DNA of 64,000 bases. It comes from Streptomyces coeruleorubidus (GTDB taxonomy: Bacteria > Actinomycetota > Actinomycetes > Streptomycetales > Streptomycetaceae). The position numbers were made by a program, and so were the translations under genes. Where the stretch lies: positions 7,998,001 through 8,062,000 of the forward strand of contig NZ_CP118527.1 in the NCBI RefSeq assembly GCF_028885415.1, written 5' to 3'. The number at the start of each line of letters is the position of its first letter. Position 1 is the stretch's first letter. Below are positions 17,644 through 28,623 of the stretch, one piece after another. The notes beneath the pieces were generated by a model. That model ran no database searches and was not told the origin of the DNA. It saw only the letters and a list, made by a program, of their open reading frames with translations.

Positions 17644-18666
17644 ATGGACTTCGGACTCGTCCTGCAGACCGACCCGCCGGCCTCGCGGGTGATCAGCCTG
17701 ATGAAACGCGCGGAACGCAACGGATTCTCCTACGGCTGGACCTTCGACTCCGCCGTGCTGTGGCAGGAGCCGTTCGTGATCTACAGCCAGATCCTGGCCA
17801 ACACCACGAAACTGAAGGTCGGGCCGATGGTGACCAACCCGGGCACCCGCACCTGGGAGGTCACCGCCTCCACCTTCGCCACCCTCAACGACATGTACGG
17901 CAACCGCACGGTCTGCGGCATCGGACGCGGCGACTCCGCGATGCGTGTGGCCGGGCGCAAGCCCAACACGCTGGCCCGGATCAGCGAGGCCATGAAGGTC
18001 ATCCGGGCCCTCGGCAGCGGGCAGGAGGCCGACCTCGGCGGCGGCACGGTCGTCCGGTTCCCGTGGATCAGGCCGGGCGCCGAACTCCCCGTGTGGATGG
18101 CCGCGTACGGCCCGAAGGCCCTGAAGATGACCGGCGAGGAGGCCGACGGGTTCATCCTCCAGCTGGCCGACCTGTATCTGACCGAGTACATGGTCAAGGC
18201 CGTGAAGGACGCGGCCGTCGCCGCCGGCCGTGACCCGTCCGAGGTGACCGTCTGCGTGGCCGCCCCCGCCTACGTCACCGAGGACGACTCGCCCGAGGCG
18301 CTCGCCCACGCGCGCGACCAGTGCCGGTGGTTCGGCGGAATGGTCGGCAACCACGTGGCCGACCTGGTGTCCAAGTACGGGGAGCACTCCGCGGCCGTCC
18401 CCGACGAACTCACCGACTACATCAAGGCGCGGGAGGGCTACGACTACTCCCACCACGGCCGCGCCGGCAACCCCGACACCCAGTTCGTGCCCGACGAGAT
18501 CGTCGACCGGTTCTGCCTGATCGGCCCGGCCGAGAAGCACGTCGAGAAGCTGAACGCGCTGCGCGCGCTCGGCGTGGACCAGTTCGCCGTCTACGACATG
18601 CACGACGCGCAGGAAGCCGTGATCGACGCGTACGGATCACGGGTGATCCCGGCCATCAACGGCTGA
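17644..18666 (+). CDS. LLM-class (probably F420-dependent) oxidoreductase of pyrimidine cluster
   Basis: This 340-residue TIM-barrel protein of the luciferase-like monooxygenase class probably uses coenzyme F420. The start (MDFGLVLQTD), the motifs CGIGRGDSAMR and VWMAAYGPKALKMTGEEADGFILQ, and the ending all match the group often called TIGR03842. AGGAG lies 8 bases before the ATG and the gene follows the hydantoinase by 11 bases, so they are surely co-transcribed. No dihydropyrimidine dehydrogenase is present in the window. An F420 enzyme reducing or oxidising the pyrimidine ring is a plausible inference, not a known activity. Confidence 0.88.
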   Translation: MDFGLVLQTDPPASRVISLMKRAERNGFSYGWTFDSAVLWQEPFVIYSQILANTTKLKVGPMVTNPGTRTWEVTASTFATLNDMYGNRTVCGIGRGDSAMRVAGRKPNTLARISEAMKVIRALGSGQEADLGGGTVVRFPWIRPGAELPVWMAAYGPKALKMTGEEADGFILQLADLYLTEYMVKAVKDAAVAAGRDPSEVTVCVAAPAYVTEDDSPEALAHARDQCRWFGGMVGNHVADLVSKYGEHSAAVPDELTDYIKAREGYDYSHHGRAGNPDTQFVPDEIVDRFCLIGPAEKHVEKLNALRALGVDQFAVYDMHDAQEAVIDAYGSRVIPAING

Positions 18667-18693
18667 CCCCCTTCGCGGCACCCCCTTTGATCT

Positions 18694-18720
18694 CCCCCTT
18701 CCCTCGGCCCGGGAAGGGGG
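18694..18720 (+). terminator. Strong hairpin between the F420 oxidoreductase and permease genes
   Basis: CCCCCTTCCC and GGGAAGGGGG pair perfectly over 10 bases around a 7-base loop (TCGGCCC), 28 bases after the oxidoreductase stop. There is no T-run, as is common in streptomycetes. It may end the transcript or attenuate expression of the permease downstream. Confidence 0.65.
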
Positions 18721-18802
18721 CCAGGACGCTCCCGAGCGCACCCCCCCATCGGCATCACCCGCACGGCCTTTCCCGTCCCACCTCCCCTGATTGGCCCGGC
18801 CC

Positions 18803-20329
<1,527 letters not shown>

Positions 20330-20342
20330 CCGCGGACACGGA

Positions 20343-20378
20343 CGCTGGAGGACGGTCAGCCCTTGCCGCCCTCCAGCG
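20343..20378. terminator. Inverted repeat between convergent permease and secreted-protein genes
   Basis: CGCTGGAGG (20343-20351) pairs with CCTCCAGCG (20370-20378) across an 18-base loop. The right arm lies within the last codons of the minus-strand gene that ends at 20356. It may end both converging transcripts. Confidence 0.4.
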
Positions 20379-21024
20379 CGGCCACCGCTTCCTTCGCGGC
20401 CTTGATGGCGCCCTTGTTGATCGTGTCCGTGCTCGGCGCCTTCTTCGACTCGAAGTCGCTGCCGTTGTACGTGACGACCACCAGCGCGTTGGAGGCGCGG
20501 ACGAACACCTGGCCCTCGCGGGTCTCCTGCTTGTCCTCGGTGGTGAGGTTGACGATGGAGTACGCGGTGTCACCCAGACCGGGGACGGCGCCTCCGCCGC
20601 TCTTCTCCTCGGTGCGCCCCTTGTAGGCCTTCTCAGCGGCCTCGTCCGACTCCATCACCTCGAAGGACACGTCGAGCCAGCGGTAGTTGTACCCCTTGAG
20701 CGCGTTCCAGGAGCAGGTGCGGCGCAACTCCGAGTCCGTGGACGGGATCTCCTTCCCGGCCGTCTTGGCACCCGGCACCAGCGACTCGACCGTCTTCTTG
20801 GCGACGCTCTCGCACGGCGCCGGCGCGGCCGAGTAGGCCTTCGACACCGTCGACGTCGACGGGGCGGACGCGGACTGGGTCCCGGTCTTCTCGTCGGCAG
20901 GCTTGTGCTCGGCGGCCTGCGGCGCGGCGAGCGGACCGGACGACAGTGCCCAGCCCGCCGCGGCGAGCACGGCCACCGGGGACAGGCGTGCGGTCAGGGC
21001 CAGGGGCAGAGGTAGGGAACGCAC
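20356..21024 (-). CDS. Secreted DUF3558-like protein
   Basis: This exported protein of 222 residues starts at a GTG at 21024, with AGAAGGG just upstream. Residues 1-38 form a signal peptide with a long hydrophobic core (LALTARLSPVAVLAAAGWAL). No lipobox cysteine follows, unlike most relatives of the DUF3558 lipoprotein family. A Thr/Ser/Ala linker is followed by the folded part with two cysteines (APCESVAKKTV and RRTCSWNALKGYNY, possibly a disulfide) and the strands GDTAYSIV and VFVRASNALVVVTYNG. The function is unknown. It is convergent with the permease. Confidence 0.7.
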   Translation of the reverse strand: MRSLPLPLALTARLSPVAVLAAAGWALSSGPLAAPQAAEHKPADEKTGTQSASAPSTSTVSKAYSAAPAPCESVAKKTVESLVPGAKTAGKEIPSTDSELRRTCSWNALKGYNYRWLDVSFEVMESDEAAEKAYKGRTEEKSGGGAVPGLGDTAYSIVNLTTEDKQETREGQVFVRASNALVVVTYNGSDFESKKAPSTDTINKGAIKAAKEAVAALEGGKG

Positions 21025-21236
21025 GGCGCCCTTCTCATGGGGGGACGGACGGTGCGGATCAGGTCCGCACGGCGGACGGGACGACAGTTTCACATGACTC
21101 TCCGTGGTGCGAAAGTATGAACTCGCTCCGTGGCTGCGTGGTGACGGTGACTCACTGTCGACGGTCGTGGTTTCGGTCGGTTCGGCGGCCACTGGGTGGT
21201 TTGTCGGCGCACGGGTCGCGCAGGAGCCGGGCCGCT

Positions 21237-21249
21237 TATCGTTGCGGAC
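21237..21249 (+). promoter_or_regulatory. Leaderless -10 box of the DinB gene
   Basis: TATCGT at 21237-21242 is followed by 7 bases and the ATG at 21250. There is no purine-rich ribosome site. No convincing -35 box is visible at the expected distance. Confidence 0.4.
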
Positions 21250-21759
21250 ATGGTCTTCCAGCCGTCGACGGAACCCGCCGTCTTCCACGCAACGCTCCGC
21301 GACCAGTTCGAGACGTTCCTCGATGAGCATCGCTCCGCGCTTCACGGCAGTCTGAACGGGCTGACCGAAGAGCAGGCACGCCGGTCATTGGTCACGTCCA
21401 AGACCACGCTGCTCGGCCTGGTCAAGCACGCCACGTTCGTCGAGAAGGTCTGGTTCGACGAGGGGACAACCTGCCGGTCCCGTGCCGAGATCGGCATTCC
21501 CGACACGCCCGACGAGTCGTTCGACCTCCACGACGACGACACGATCGCCTCGGTCCAGCACGCCCACCAGCAGGCGTGCGCGGCATCCCGGCGCGCCACG
21601 GCAGAGCTGACGCTGGACGACCTCGTACCGGGCAACCGCCGGGGCCCACTGCCACTGCGCTGGGTCTACCTCCACACACTGCGCGAACTGGCCCAGCACT
21701 GCGGCCACGCCGACATCCTCCGCGAGCAGGTCCTCGGCGGCACGACATCCCACGGCTGA
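21250..21759 (+). CDS. DinB/DUF664-family protein
   Basis: This small four-helix-bundle protein of 169 residues belongs to the DinB/YfiT superfamily, whose actinobacterial members are often thiol (mycothiol)-dependent enzymes. Histidines that usually bind the metal are seen in LVKHATFVEKVWF and in LRELAQHCGHADILREQ, together with HQQAC. The ATG at 21250 is preferred because a TATCGT hexamer lies 7 bases upstream. The substrate is not known. It converges on the CPBP protease gene. Confidence 0.88.
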   Translation: MVFQPSTEPAVFHATLRDQFETFLDEHRSALHGSLNGLTEEQARRSLVTSKTTLLGLVKHATFVEKVWFDEGTTCRSRAEIGIPDTPDESFDLHDDDTIASVQHAHQQACAASRRATAELTLDDLVPGNRRGPLPLRWVYLHTLRELAQHCGHADILREQVLGGTTSHG

Positions 21760-21778
21760 AGCGGGGACTGTCCGACGT

Positions 21779-22480
21779 TCACAGCACGCCCCCCTCGCCC
21801 CTCCATCGAGGTACGGCCCAGGCCAGCACGTAGCCGAAGCCGTTGAGGGCCCAGTGCAGCGACGCGGGCGCCAGCAGGCTTCCGGACCGGCGCCGCAGCT
21901 CGCACAGGACGACCCCGGCCGCGGTTGTGGCGACCACGGCGGCCGCGACCGACAGCGCGGTGCCTGCCGCTCCGGTGCCGAGGACCGCCGCGGCCGCGTT
22001 GGCCCGGCTCAGCCCGCGCGAGGGAAGCACGTGCCAGAGCCCGAACAGCACTGACGACACCGCGGTGGCCCAGGCGGTACCGCGCCGACGCCGCACCATG
22101 GCCCACAGGACACCGCGGAAGGCGATCTCCTCCAGCAGCACGGTGCCGACCGGCACCCGGACCAGCACCCGCCACAGCAGCTCCCCCACGGTCAGGCCGG
22201 CGGCGCGTTCGTCCTCGAACGCCTCCCTGGTGGCCGGCAGGGCAAGCCCCACCAGGAAAACGGCGAGAACCGCGCCCACCAGGACCGCTGACCACCGCAG
22301 CCCCCGGTACAGGGCGACCGTGTCGAGCCCGAGATCGGCGCGGGTGAGACCGTCCCACCGGGCGATCAGCAGCAGCGCCGCAGCCGCGGCCACGCAGGTG
22401 GGTACGTAGGCGCCGGGCGCGAGCCAGTTGTTGAGCAGGTTCGCGCCCACCAGGACGGCGAGGACACAGAACATCCGCAT
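21779..22480 (-). CDS. CPBP-family intramembrane metalloprotease
   Basis: This 233-residue polytopic membrane protein has the three CPBP (Rce1/type II CAAX-like) motifs: EEIAFRG (EExxxR), FGLWHVL (FxxxH) and HWALNGFG (HxxxN). About six or seven hydrophobic helices surround them. Relatives cleave prenylated or bacteriocin-like peptides or anti-sigma factors; here the substrate is unknown. The gene is divergent from the cytoplasmic GGT-like gene with 94 bases between starts. Confidence 0.9.
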   Translation of the reverse strand: MRMFCVLAVLVGANLLNNWLAPGAYVPTCVAAAAALLLIARWDGLTRADLGLDTVALYRGLRWSAVLVGAVLAVFLVGLALPATREAFEDERAAGLTVGELLWRVLVRVPVGTVLLEEIAFRGVLWAMVRRRRGTAWATAVSSVLFGLWHVLPSRGLSRANAAAAVLGTGAAGTALSVAAAVVATTAAGVVLCELRRRSGSLLAPASLHWALNGFGYVLAWAVPRWRGEGGVL

Positions 22481-22574
22481 GGTGTCACCAGCATCCCGCT
22501 ATCCGCTCCGTCAGTCCGGGTAGGGAAGGGAGACCACCGGCAAAAAGGTGACGTGATTCGACCTGTGAGGCCAT

Positions 22575-24401
22575 ATGTTCACCACCCGCCCGACCCTCCA
22601 GGGCACCTTCGGCATGGTGTCCTCCACGCACTGGCTCGCCTCGCAGTCGGCGATGGCCGTCCTGGAGGACGGCGGCAACGCCTACGACGCGGCCGTGGCG
22701 GGCGCGTTCGTGCTGCATGTCGTCGAGCCGCACCTCAACGGCCCGGCCGGTGAGGTGCCGATCCTGCTCGCCCCGGCCGGCGGCGAGGTACGGGTGCTGT
22801 GCGGGCAGGGTGTCGCACCGGCCGGGGCGACGGTCGCCCACTACCGGGGCCTCGGCCTGGACCTCGTCCCCGGCACCGGGCCGCTCGCCGCCGCCGTGCC
22901 GGGCGCGTTCGACGCCTGGATGCTGCTGCTGCGCGACCACGGCACCAAGCCCCTCGCCGACGTCCTGAAGTACGCCATCGGATACGCCGAGCACGGGCAC
23001 CCGCCCGTGGAGCGCGTCGGCGAGACCGTCGAGACCGTACGCGAGCTGTTCGAGACGGAATGGACCTCGTCGGCGGAGATCTACCTGCCCGGCGGGAAGG
23101 CCCCGCGCCCCGGCGAGCTGCTGCGCAACCCCGCGCTCGCCGCCACCTGGAAGCGCCTGCTCGCCGAGACCGCCGGGGCCGGGGACCGGGAGGCGCGGAT
23201 CGAGGCCGCCCGGGAGGTGTGGCGCTCCGGCTTCATAGCCGAGGCCCTGGTACGGCAGGCCCGGCACCCCACCATGGACACCAGCGGCGAACACCACACC
23301 GGCACCCTCACGGCCGCCGACCTCGCCGGCTGGTCCGCGACCTACGAGACACCGGTGTCGTACGACTGGAACGGCTGGACCGTGTGCAAGCCGGGCCCCT
23401 GGAGCCAGGGCCCGGTCCTCCTCCAGCAGCTCGCCCTGCTCCCGCCCGAACTGCCCCGCCACGGCTCGGCCGACTACGTCCACCTGCTGGTCGAGAACTG
23501 CAAACTCGCCATGGCCGACCGGGAGACCTGGTACGGGGACGCCGCCGACGTGCCACTCGACGACCTGCTGTCCGACGCGTACAACACGGCCCGCCGCGCT
23601 CTCGTCGGCGATCAGGCCTCCCACGACCTGCGGCCCGGCAGCCCCGGCGGACGCACCCCGCGGCTGTGCGCGCACGCGCGCGTGGCGGCCGCCGCACAGC
23701 GGGGCGCCGCCGCCCCGGGCGTCGGCGAACCGACCGTCGCGAAGAGCCCGGCGTCCCCCGTGCCCGGCGAACCGGAGGTCGGCGACGACGGGACCACCCG
23801 CGGCGACACCTGCCACCTCGACGTCGTCGACCGCTGGGGCAACATGCTCTCGGCCACGCCCAGCGGCGGCTGGCTCCAGTCCAGCCCCGTCGTGCCCGGA
23901 CTCGGCTTCCCGCTCGGCACCCGGCTCCAGATGGCCTGGCTGGAGGAGGGCCTGCCCAACTCCCTCACCCCCGGCCGCCGCCCCCGCACCACGCTGACGC
24001 CCTCGATCGCCCTGCGCGAGGGCGTGCCCGTCATGGCGTTCGGCACCCCGGGCGGGGACCAGCAGGACCAGTGGCAGCTGCACTTCCTCCTGGCGGTCGC
24101 GCTGCGCGCCCAGGTGCGCGGCGGCCTGGACCTCCAGGGCGCGATCGACGCCCCGAACTGGCACAACGACAGCTTCCCCGGCTCCTTCTACCCCCGCGGC
24201 ATGCGCCCGGGCAGCGTCACCGTGGAGTCCCGCACGGACCCGGCCGTCGTCGAGGAGCTGCGGCGGCGCGGCCACCGGGTGACCGTCGGCGGCCCCTGGT
24301 CGGAGGGCCGGCTCTGCGCGGTCGCGCGGGACCCGGACACGGGCGTCCTGTCGGCGGCGGCGAACCCGCGCGGCATGCAGGGCTACGCCGTCGGGCGGTG
24401 A
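22575..24401 (+). CDS. Cytoplasmic gamma-glutamyltransferase-family protein
   Basis: This second GGT-like protein of 608 residues lacks a signal peptide. It keeps GGNAYDAAVAGAFVLHVVEPH, the cleavage-site pattern G-D-T-C-H-L-D-V-V-D in which the Thr would be the nucleophile and Cys replaces the usual second Thr, and FGTPGGDQQDQW. The insertion with low-complexity residues (RVAAAAQRGAAAPGVGEP) just before the processing site is longer than in the secreted paralogue at 3306. It may act on small gamma-glutamyl amides or other amides; relatives include cephalosporin acylase-like and oxamate amidohydrolase-like enzymes. Confidence 0.87.
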   Translation: MFTTRPTLQGTFGMVSSTHWLASQSAMAVLEDGGNAYDAAVAGAFVLHVVEPHLNGPAGEVPILLAPAGGEVRVLCGQGVAPAGATVAHYRGLGLDLVPGTGPLAAAVPGAFDAWMLLLRDHGTKPLADVLKYAIGYAEHGHPPVERVGETVETVRELFETEWTSSAEIYLPGGKAPRPGELLRNPALAATWKRLLAETAGAGDREARIEAAREVWRSGFIAEALVRQARHPTMDTSGEHHTGTLTAADLAGWSATYETPVSYDWNGWTVCKPGPWSQGPVLLQQLALLPPELPRHGSADYVHLLVENCKLAMADRETWYGDAADVPLDDLLSDAYNTARRALVGDQASHDLRPGSPGGRTPRLCAHARVAAAAQRGAAAPGVGEPTVAKSPASPVPGEPEVGDDGTTRGDTCHLDVVDRWGNMLSATPSGGWLQSSPVVPGLGFPLGTRLQMAWLEEGLPNSLTPGRRPRTTLTPSIALREGVPVMAFGTPGGDQQDQWQLHFLLAVALRAQVRGGLDLQGAIDAPNWHNDSFPGSFYPRGMRPGSVTVESRTDPAVVEELRRRGHRVTVGGPWSEGRLCAVARDPDTGVLSAAANPRGMQGYAVGR

Positions 24402-24517
24402 CCCCGCCGAGGCCCCTGGCCGCACATCCCGCGCGGACCCGTCGCTGTTCATCGCGCTGCCACCCGGAGTGCACCGGACGGGTGGGGATTGTCAGTGCCG
24501 CGTGTTGTGATGGAGGG

Positions 24518-25363
24518 GTGATCGACAGCACCGAAACCATCGAAGAGTTTCTCGCACGGCACGCCTCCGACGTCGAGGAGGAGATCCGCAGGGCGGCCGC
24601 CGCCGAGATCATGCCGCGCTGGCGCCGGCTCGCCGCACACGAGGTGGATCAGAAGGCCGGCCCGCACGACCTGGTCACGGACGCCGACCGCAAGGCCGAG
24701 CTGTACCTGACCGAGGCACTGGCCACCCTGCTCCCCGGCTCGGTCGTGGTCGGCGAGGAGGCGGTCCACGCCAACCCGGCGTCCTACGAGGCCCTTCGCG
24801 GCGACGCCCCCGTCTGGATCATCGACCCGGTCGACGGCACACGACAGTTCGTGCACGGCGAACCGGGCTTCTGCACCCTGGTCGCCCTGGCCCACGGCGG
24901 CACCCTGCTCGCGTCCTGGACCTACGCCCCCGCCAGTGACCGGCTCGCCACCGCCCAGCGGGGCAAGGGCGCCTACCTCGAAGGAGAGCGGCTGTTCGCC
25001 GGCGTGCCCGAGCCCGGCCGGGACCTCCGCGTGGCCACCTCCCATCCGGACTACACGACGGACGAGCAGAAGCACGCCCTGCTCGCCCTGCGCACCGACG
25101 GTGTGGCACCGCGCTCGTGCGGCTCGGCCGGGCTGGAGTATCTCGCCATCGCCCAGGGCGAGTCCGACGCCACGGCCTTCTCGTGGGAAGCCGCATGGGA
25201 TCACGCTGCCGGACTGCTCCTGGTCGAGGAGGCGGGCGGCGCCCACCTGACCCTCGAAGGCGAGCCCTTCCGCATCACGGGCGGCAACGCCCTCCCCTTC
25301 ACCGCCGCCCGCGACGCGGCCACGGCCCGCCGGGTGGCGGCACTGCTGGCAGGCGGAGCCTGA
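24518..25363 (+). CDS. Inositol monophosphatase-family phosphatase
   Basis: This metal-dependent phosphatase of 281 residues contains the two family motifs IIDPVDGTRQFVHGEP and WEAAWDHAAGLLLVEEAGG and the metal glutamate in VVGEEAV. Its substrate might be inositol phosphate, histidinol phosphate or 3'-phosphoadenosine phosphate. The GTG at 24518 abuts GGAGGG with almost no spacer, so the start is uncertain; an in-frame GTG near 24481 is the alternative. The gene follows the GGT-like gene by 116 bases. Confidence 0.9.
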   Translation: MIDSTETIEEFLARHASDVEEEIRRAAAAEIMPRWRRLAAHEVDQKAGPHDLVTDADRKAELYLTEALATLLPGSVVVGEEAVHANPASYEALRGDAPVWIIDPVDGTRQFVHGEPGFCTLVALAHGGTLLASWTYAPASDRLATAQRGKGAYLEGERLFAGVPEPGRDLRVATSHPDYTTDEQKHALLALRTDGVAPRSCGSAGLEYLAIAQGESDATAFSWEAAWDHAAGLLLVEEAGGAHLTLEGEPFRITGGNALPFTAARDAATARRVAALLAGGA

Positions 25364-25503
25364 CCGTCACGGACCGTACGCGTCCTGTTGCCCAGTGGCA
25401 TTCCAGGCGTCCCTCCCGGGCGAATCCACCCGCGGCCGGTGACTGTCAGTCCCCGGGCCTATCCTGATCCTCAGTGGCCGTCGGCTGACGAAGGGGTCCG
25501 AAG

Positions 25504-26922
25504 GTGCCGTCGATGCTCGATGCCGTCGTAGTGGGTGCGGGGCCGAACGGACTGACCGCGGCCGTGGAGCTGGCCCGCCGCGGCTTCTCCGTCGCGGTCT
25601 TCGAGGCCCGGGGCACCGTGGGCGGCGGCGCCCGCACCGAGGAGCTCACCCTGCCGGGCTTCCGGCACGACCCGTGCTCCGCGGCGCACCCGCTCGCCAT
25701 CAACTCACCGGCGTTCCGCGCCCTGCCACTGGAGCGCTACGGCCTGGAATGGCTGCACGCCGAGCTCCCCATGGCGCACCCCTTCCCGGACGGCTCGGCG
25801 GCCGTGCTGGCCCGGTCGGTGGGCGAGACGGCCGCCTCCTTCGGGCCGCGCGACGCCGGGGCGTACCGCAGGCTCGTCGAGCCCTTCCTGCCCAGGTGGG
25901 ACGCGCTGGTCCGCGACTTCATGTCCCTGCCGCTCACCGCGCTGCCCCGCGACCCGGTCACCCTCGCCCGCTTCGGCCTGGTCGGCCTGCCCCCGTCGAC
26001 CCTGCTGATGCGCCGCTTCCGCGACGAACCGGCCAGGGCACTGTTCGCCGGGCTCGTCGCGCATGTCATGGCACCGCTCGGCGGCTTCGCCACCAGCGCC
26101 ATCGGCCTGGTCTTCGCCCTCGCGGCACACGCGCGCGGCTGGCCCGTCGCCCGCGGCGGCTCCCAGTCCATCTCCGACGCCCTCGCCGCCTACCTGCGCG
26201 ACCTCGGCGGCAGCGTCCACACCGACTACGAGGTCAAGCGCCTCGACGACCTGCCGCCGGCCCGCGCGTACGTCTTCGACACTTCACCCACCGCCCTGGC
26301 CCGCATCGCCGGCTTCGGCAACCACTACGCGGACTACCGCTACGGACCGGGCGTCTTCAAGATCGACTACGCGCTGGACGGCCCCGTGCCGTGGACCGCG
26401 AAGGAGGCCCGCGTCGCCGGCACGGTGCAGATCGGCGCGAACCGCGCGGAGATCGGCAGGGCCCTGCGCGCGGCGTCCCGGGAGGGCCGGGCCCCCGACA
26501 AGCCGTTCCTCATCACGGTCCAGCCGAGCGTCGTCGACCCCACCCGGGCCCCGGCGGGCAAGCACGTCTTCTGGGCCTACGGCCACGTCCCGCACGGCTG
26601 GACCGGCGACCTCACCGACGCCGTCGAGCGCCAACTGGAGCGTTTCGCCCCGGGGTTCCGCGACCGCGTCCTGGCCCGCGCCACCGCGGGCCCGCCCGAA
26701 CTCGCCGCCCGCAACGCCAACTACGTCGGCGGAGACATCGCCTCCGGCGCGGTCTCCGGCCTGCAGATCCTGCTGCGCCCCAAACCGACCCTGTTCCCGT
26801 ACCACACCCCTCACCCGGCCGTCTTCATCTGCTCGTCGGCGACCCCGCCGGGCCCCGGCGTGCACGGCATGTCGGGGCACAACGCGGCGAAGGCCGTCTG
26901 GAAGCGACTGCGGCAGACATGA
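25504..26922 (+). CDS. FAD-dependent phytoene-desaturase-like oxidoreductase
   Basis: This 472-residue flavoprotein carries the N-terminal dinucleotide motif [20 protein letters not shown] and the C-terminal FAD-contact region [17 protein letters not shown], as in the carotenoid desaturase/retinol saturase (CrtI/NAD(P)-amine oxidase-like) superfamily. No carotenoid gene is nearby, so a carotenoid role is doubtful. GAAGGGG precedes the GTG at 25504; ATG at 25513 is an alternative. Its stop overlaps the macrodomain start (ATGA), so the two genes are translationally coupled. Confidence 0.88.
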   Translation: MPSMLDAVVVGAGPNGLTAAVELARRGFSVAVFEARGTVGGGARTEELTLPGFRHDPCSAAHPLAINSPAFRALPLERYGLEWLHAELPMAHPFPDGSAAVLARSVGETAASFGPRDAGAYRRLVEPFLPRWDALVRDFMSLPLTALPRDPVTLARFGLVGLPPSTLLMRRFRDEPARALFAGLVAHVMAPLGGFATSAIGLVFALAAHARGWPVARGGSQSISDALAAYLRDLGGSVHTDYEVKRLDDLPPARAYVFDTSPTALARIAGFGNHYADYRYGPGVFKIDYALDGPVPWTAKEARVAGTVQIGANRAEIGRALRAASREGRAPDKPFLITVQPSVVDPTRAPAGKHVFWAYGHVPHGWTGDLTDAVERQLERFAPGFRDRVLARATAGPPELAARNANYVGGDIASGAVSGLQILLRPKPTLFPYHTPHPAVFICSSATPPGPGVHGMSGHNAAKAVWKRLRQT

Positions 26923-27428
26923 CCACCATCGAACTGGTCCAGGGCGACATCACCCGCCAGAGCGTCGACGCCATCGTCAACGCGGCCAACTCCTCACTGC
27001 TGGGCGGGGGAGGGGTCGACGGCGCGATCCACCGGCGCGGCGGCCCCGCGATCCTGGAGGAGTGCCGCAAGCTGCGCGCCTCCCGGTACGGCAAGGGCCT
27101 CCCCACGGGCCAGGCGGTCGCCACCACCGCGGGCGACCTGGATGCCCGATGGGTGATCCACACCGTCGGGCCGCGCTTCAGCCAAGACGAGGACCGTTCG
27201 CAACTGCTGGCCTCCTGCTACCGGGAATCGCTGCGGGTCGCCGACGAACTCGGCGCCCGCACGGTCGCGTTCCCGGCCGTCTCCGCCGGCATCTACGGCT
27301 GGCCCATCGAGGACGCCGCCCGGATCGCCGTGGAGACGGTGCGGGCGAGGGAGACGGCGGTCGAAGAGGTCAGGTTCGTTCTCTTCGACGAGCGGGCTTA
27401 CGAGGCGTTCGCCGGGCAACTCCGCTGA
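26919..27428 (+). CDS. Macrodomain ADP-ribose / O-acetyl-ADP-ribose hydrolase
   Basis: This 169-residue MacroD-type protein would remove acetyl or ADP-ribose groups from O-acetyl-ADP-ribose or modified proteins. The signature is intact: [34 protein letters not shown] and the phosphate loop [12 protein letters not shown]. It is coupled by a 4-base overlap to the flavoprotein. A decayed copy of its last third sits at 34673-34867, on the far side of the fructose-PTS block. A sirtuin that would make O-acetyl-ADP-ribose lies 20 kb away at 47196. Confidence 0.94.
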   Translation: MTTIELVQGDITRQSVDAIVNAANSSLLGGGGVDGAIHRRGGPAILEECRKLRASRYGKGLPTGQAVATTAGDLDARWVIHTVGPRFSQDEDRSQLLASCYRESLRVADELGARTVAFPAVSAGIYGWPIEDAARIAVETVRARETAVEEVRFVLFDERAYEAFAGQLR

Positions 27429-27599
27429 AGGCACCACGGCCGGCCGGGGGACCGGATCGGGCTCGCCCTGCCACGCTCTCTCGCTCCGGATGCGTTCTCA
27501 CCAGCCAGAGGTAGTGTTGTTCTGCCGGTCGCAAGAAGTGTCCCCTCGACCGCTTCGCCCGCTTCGGCAGCGCGACCGTGGTGGCTCGTCGCCATAGGC

Positions 27600-27621
27600 C
27601 CATCGGGCTTCCGCCCGATGG
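27600..27621 (+). promoter_or_regulatory. Hairpin in the leader of the fructose operon
   Basis: CCATCGGGC and GCCCGATGG pair perfectly around TTCC, 47 bases before the fruK GTG. The rest of the 240-base gap between the macrodomain gene and fruK holds only a weak -10-like TAGTGT at 27512. The hairpin could be an attenuator or mark the end of an upstream transcript. Confidence 0.45.
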
Positions 27622-27668
27622 AGGGCAGACCGGCACCCCGCTGCCGCCGGTTCCAGTGTGGTGCTCGT

Positions 27669-28619
27669 GTGATCGTCACCCTCACACCCAATCCGAGCCT
27701 GGACCGCACCCTGGAGGTTCCGGACCTGCGGCCCGGCTCCGTCATCCGTGCCACCGACAGCCGTCTCGATCCGGGGGGCAAGGGCGTCAACATCTCTCGG
27801 GCGCTGGCCGCCAACGGTCACCGGACGGTGGCCGTCATGCCCTGCGGCGGCTCCGAGGGCGAACAGCTCGCCGAGCTGCTCGCCTCCGAGGGCGTCGAGG
27901 TGGTCACCGTCCCGATCGCGGACAGTATCCGGGTCAACATCAGCGTCGTGGAGCCCGACGGCACCGTCACCAAACTGAACGCGGCCGGCCCGCGACTCTC
28001 CGCCACCGAGATCGACGCGCTGGCCGCAGCCACCTGTGCCGCTACGGCCAAGGGCGCCCGGTGGGTGGCTCTCGCCGGTCACCTGCCCCCCGGCGCTCCC
28101 GTCGACCTCTACGCGCACCTGGTGTCGCGCCTGCGCGGCGGCGGGGCGCCGCGTATCGCCGTCGACTCCAGTGGCGCCCCGTTCGCCGCCGCCCTGCCCG
28201 CCGGCCCGGATCTGGTCAAGCCCAACCGGGGCGAACTCGCCGAGGCCGCCGGGATGGCGGTGACCACGCTCGGCGAGGCCCTGACCGCGGCGAACGTGCT
28301 GCGTGAGCGCGGCGCCCGGACGGTGCTGGCCAGTCTCGGCCGCGACGGTGCCCTGCTGGTCGGCGACTTTGCGGTATTGCACGGAGAGCAGCGCGTCGCC
28401 ACACCGCGCAGCTCCGTCGGCGCCGGGGATGCTCTCCTCGCGGGGTACCTGGCGGCCCCCACCGAGGGACCTGCCGCCCTTGCCGAGGCCCTGGCCTGGG
28501 GTTCTGCCGCGGTGTCGCAGCCCGGCAGCGGAATGCCCGGACAGTGGGCACTGGACCGGTCCGCTGTCGTCGTGCGACACCGCATCGAATCCGATCGCCC
28601 GATCTCCGAACGGAACTGA
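27669..28619 (+). CDS. fruK: 1-phosphofructokinase (PfkB family)
   Basis: This enzyme phosphorylates fructose 1-phosphate, the product of the fructose PTS, to fructose 1,6-bisphosphate. It has 316 residues from a GTG at 27669; the protein opening IVTLTPNPSLDRT is the usual FruK start, so the longer ATG frame from 27618 is rejected. GGKGVNISRALAANG and the catalytic-Asp loop SSVGAGDALLAGYL define the PfkB fold. A tagatose-6-phosphate kinase function is possible for this subfamily but less likely beside a fructose EII. EIIA begins 4 bases downstream. Confidence 0.93.
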   Translation: MIVTLTPNPSLDRTLEVPDLRPGSVIRATDSRLDPGGKGVNISRALAANGHRTVAVMPCGGSEGEQLAELLASEGVEVVTVPIADSIRVNISVVEPDGTVTKLNAAGPRLSATEIDALAAATCAATAKGARWVALAGHLPPGAPVDLYAHLVSRLRGGGAPRIAVDSSGAPFAAALPAGPDLVKPNRGELAEAAGMAVTTLGEALTAANVLRERGARTVLASLGRDGALLVGDFAVLHGEQRVATPRSSVGAGDALLAGYLAAPTEGPAALAEALAWGSAAVSQPGSGMPGQWALDRSAVVVRHRIESDRPISERN

Positions 28620-28623
28620 CACG

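Noticed and set aside
22575..24401. Calling the second GGT-like gene a pseudogene because Cys follows the nucleophile Thr
   Set aside because: The nucleophile Thr, following His and downstream motifs are intact and the frame is complete, so a divergent but active enzyme is more likely.
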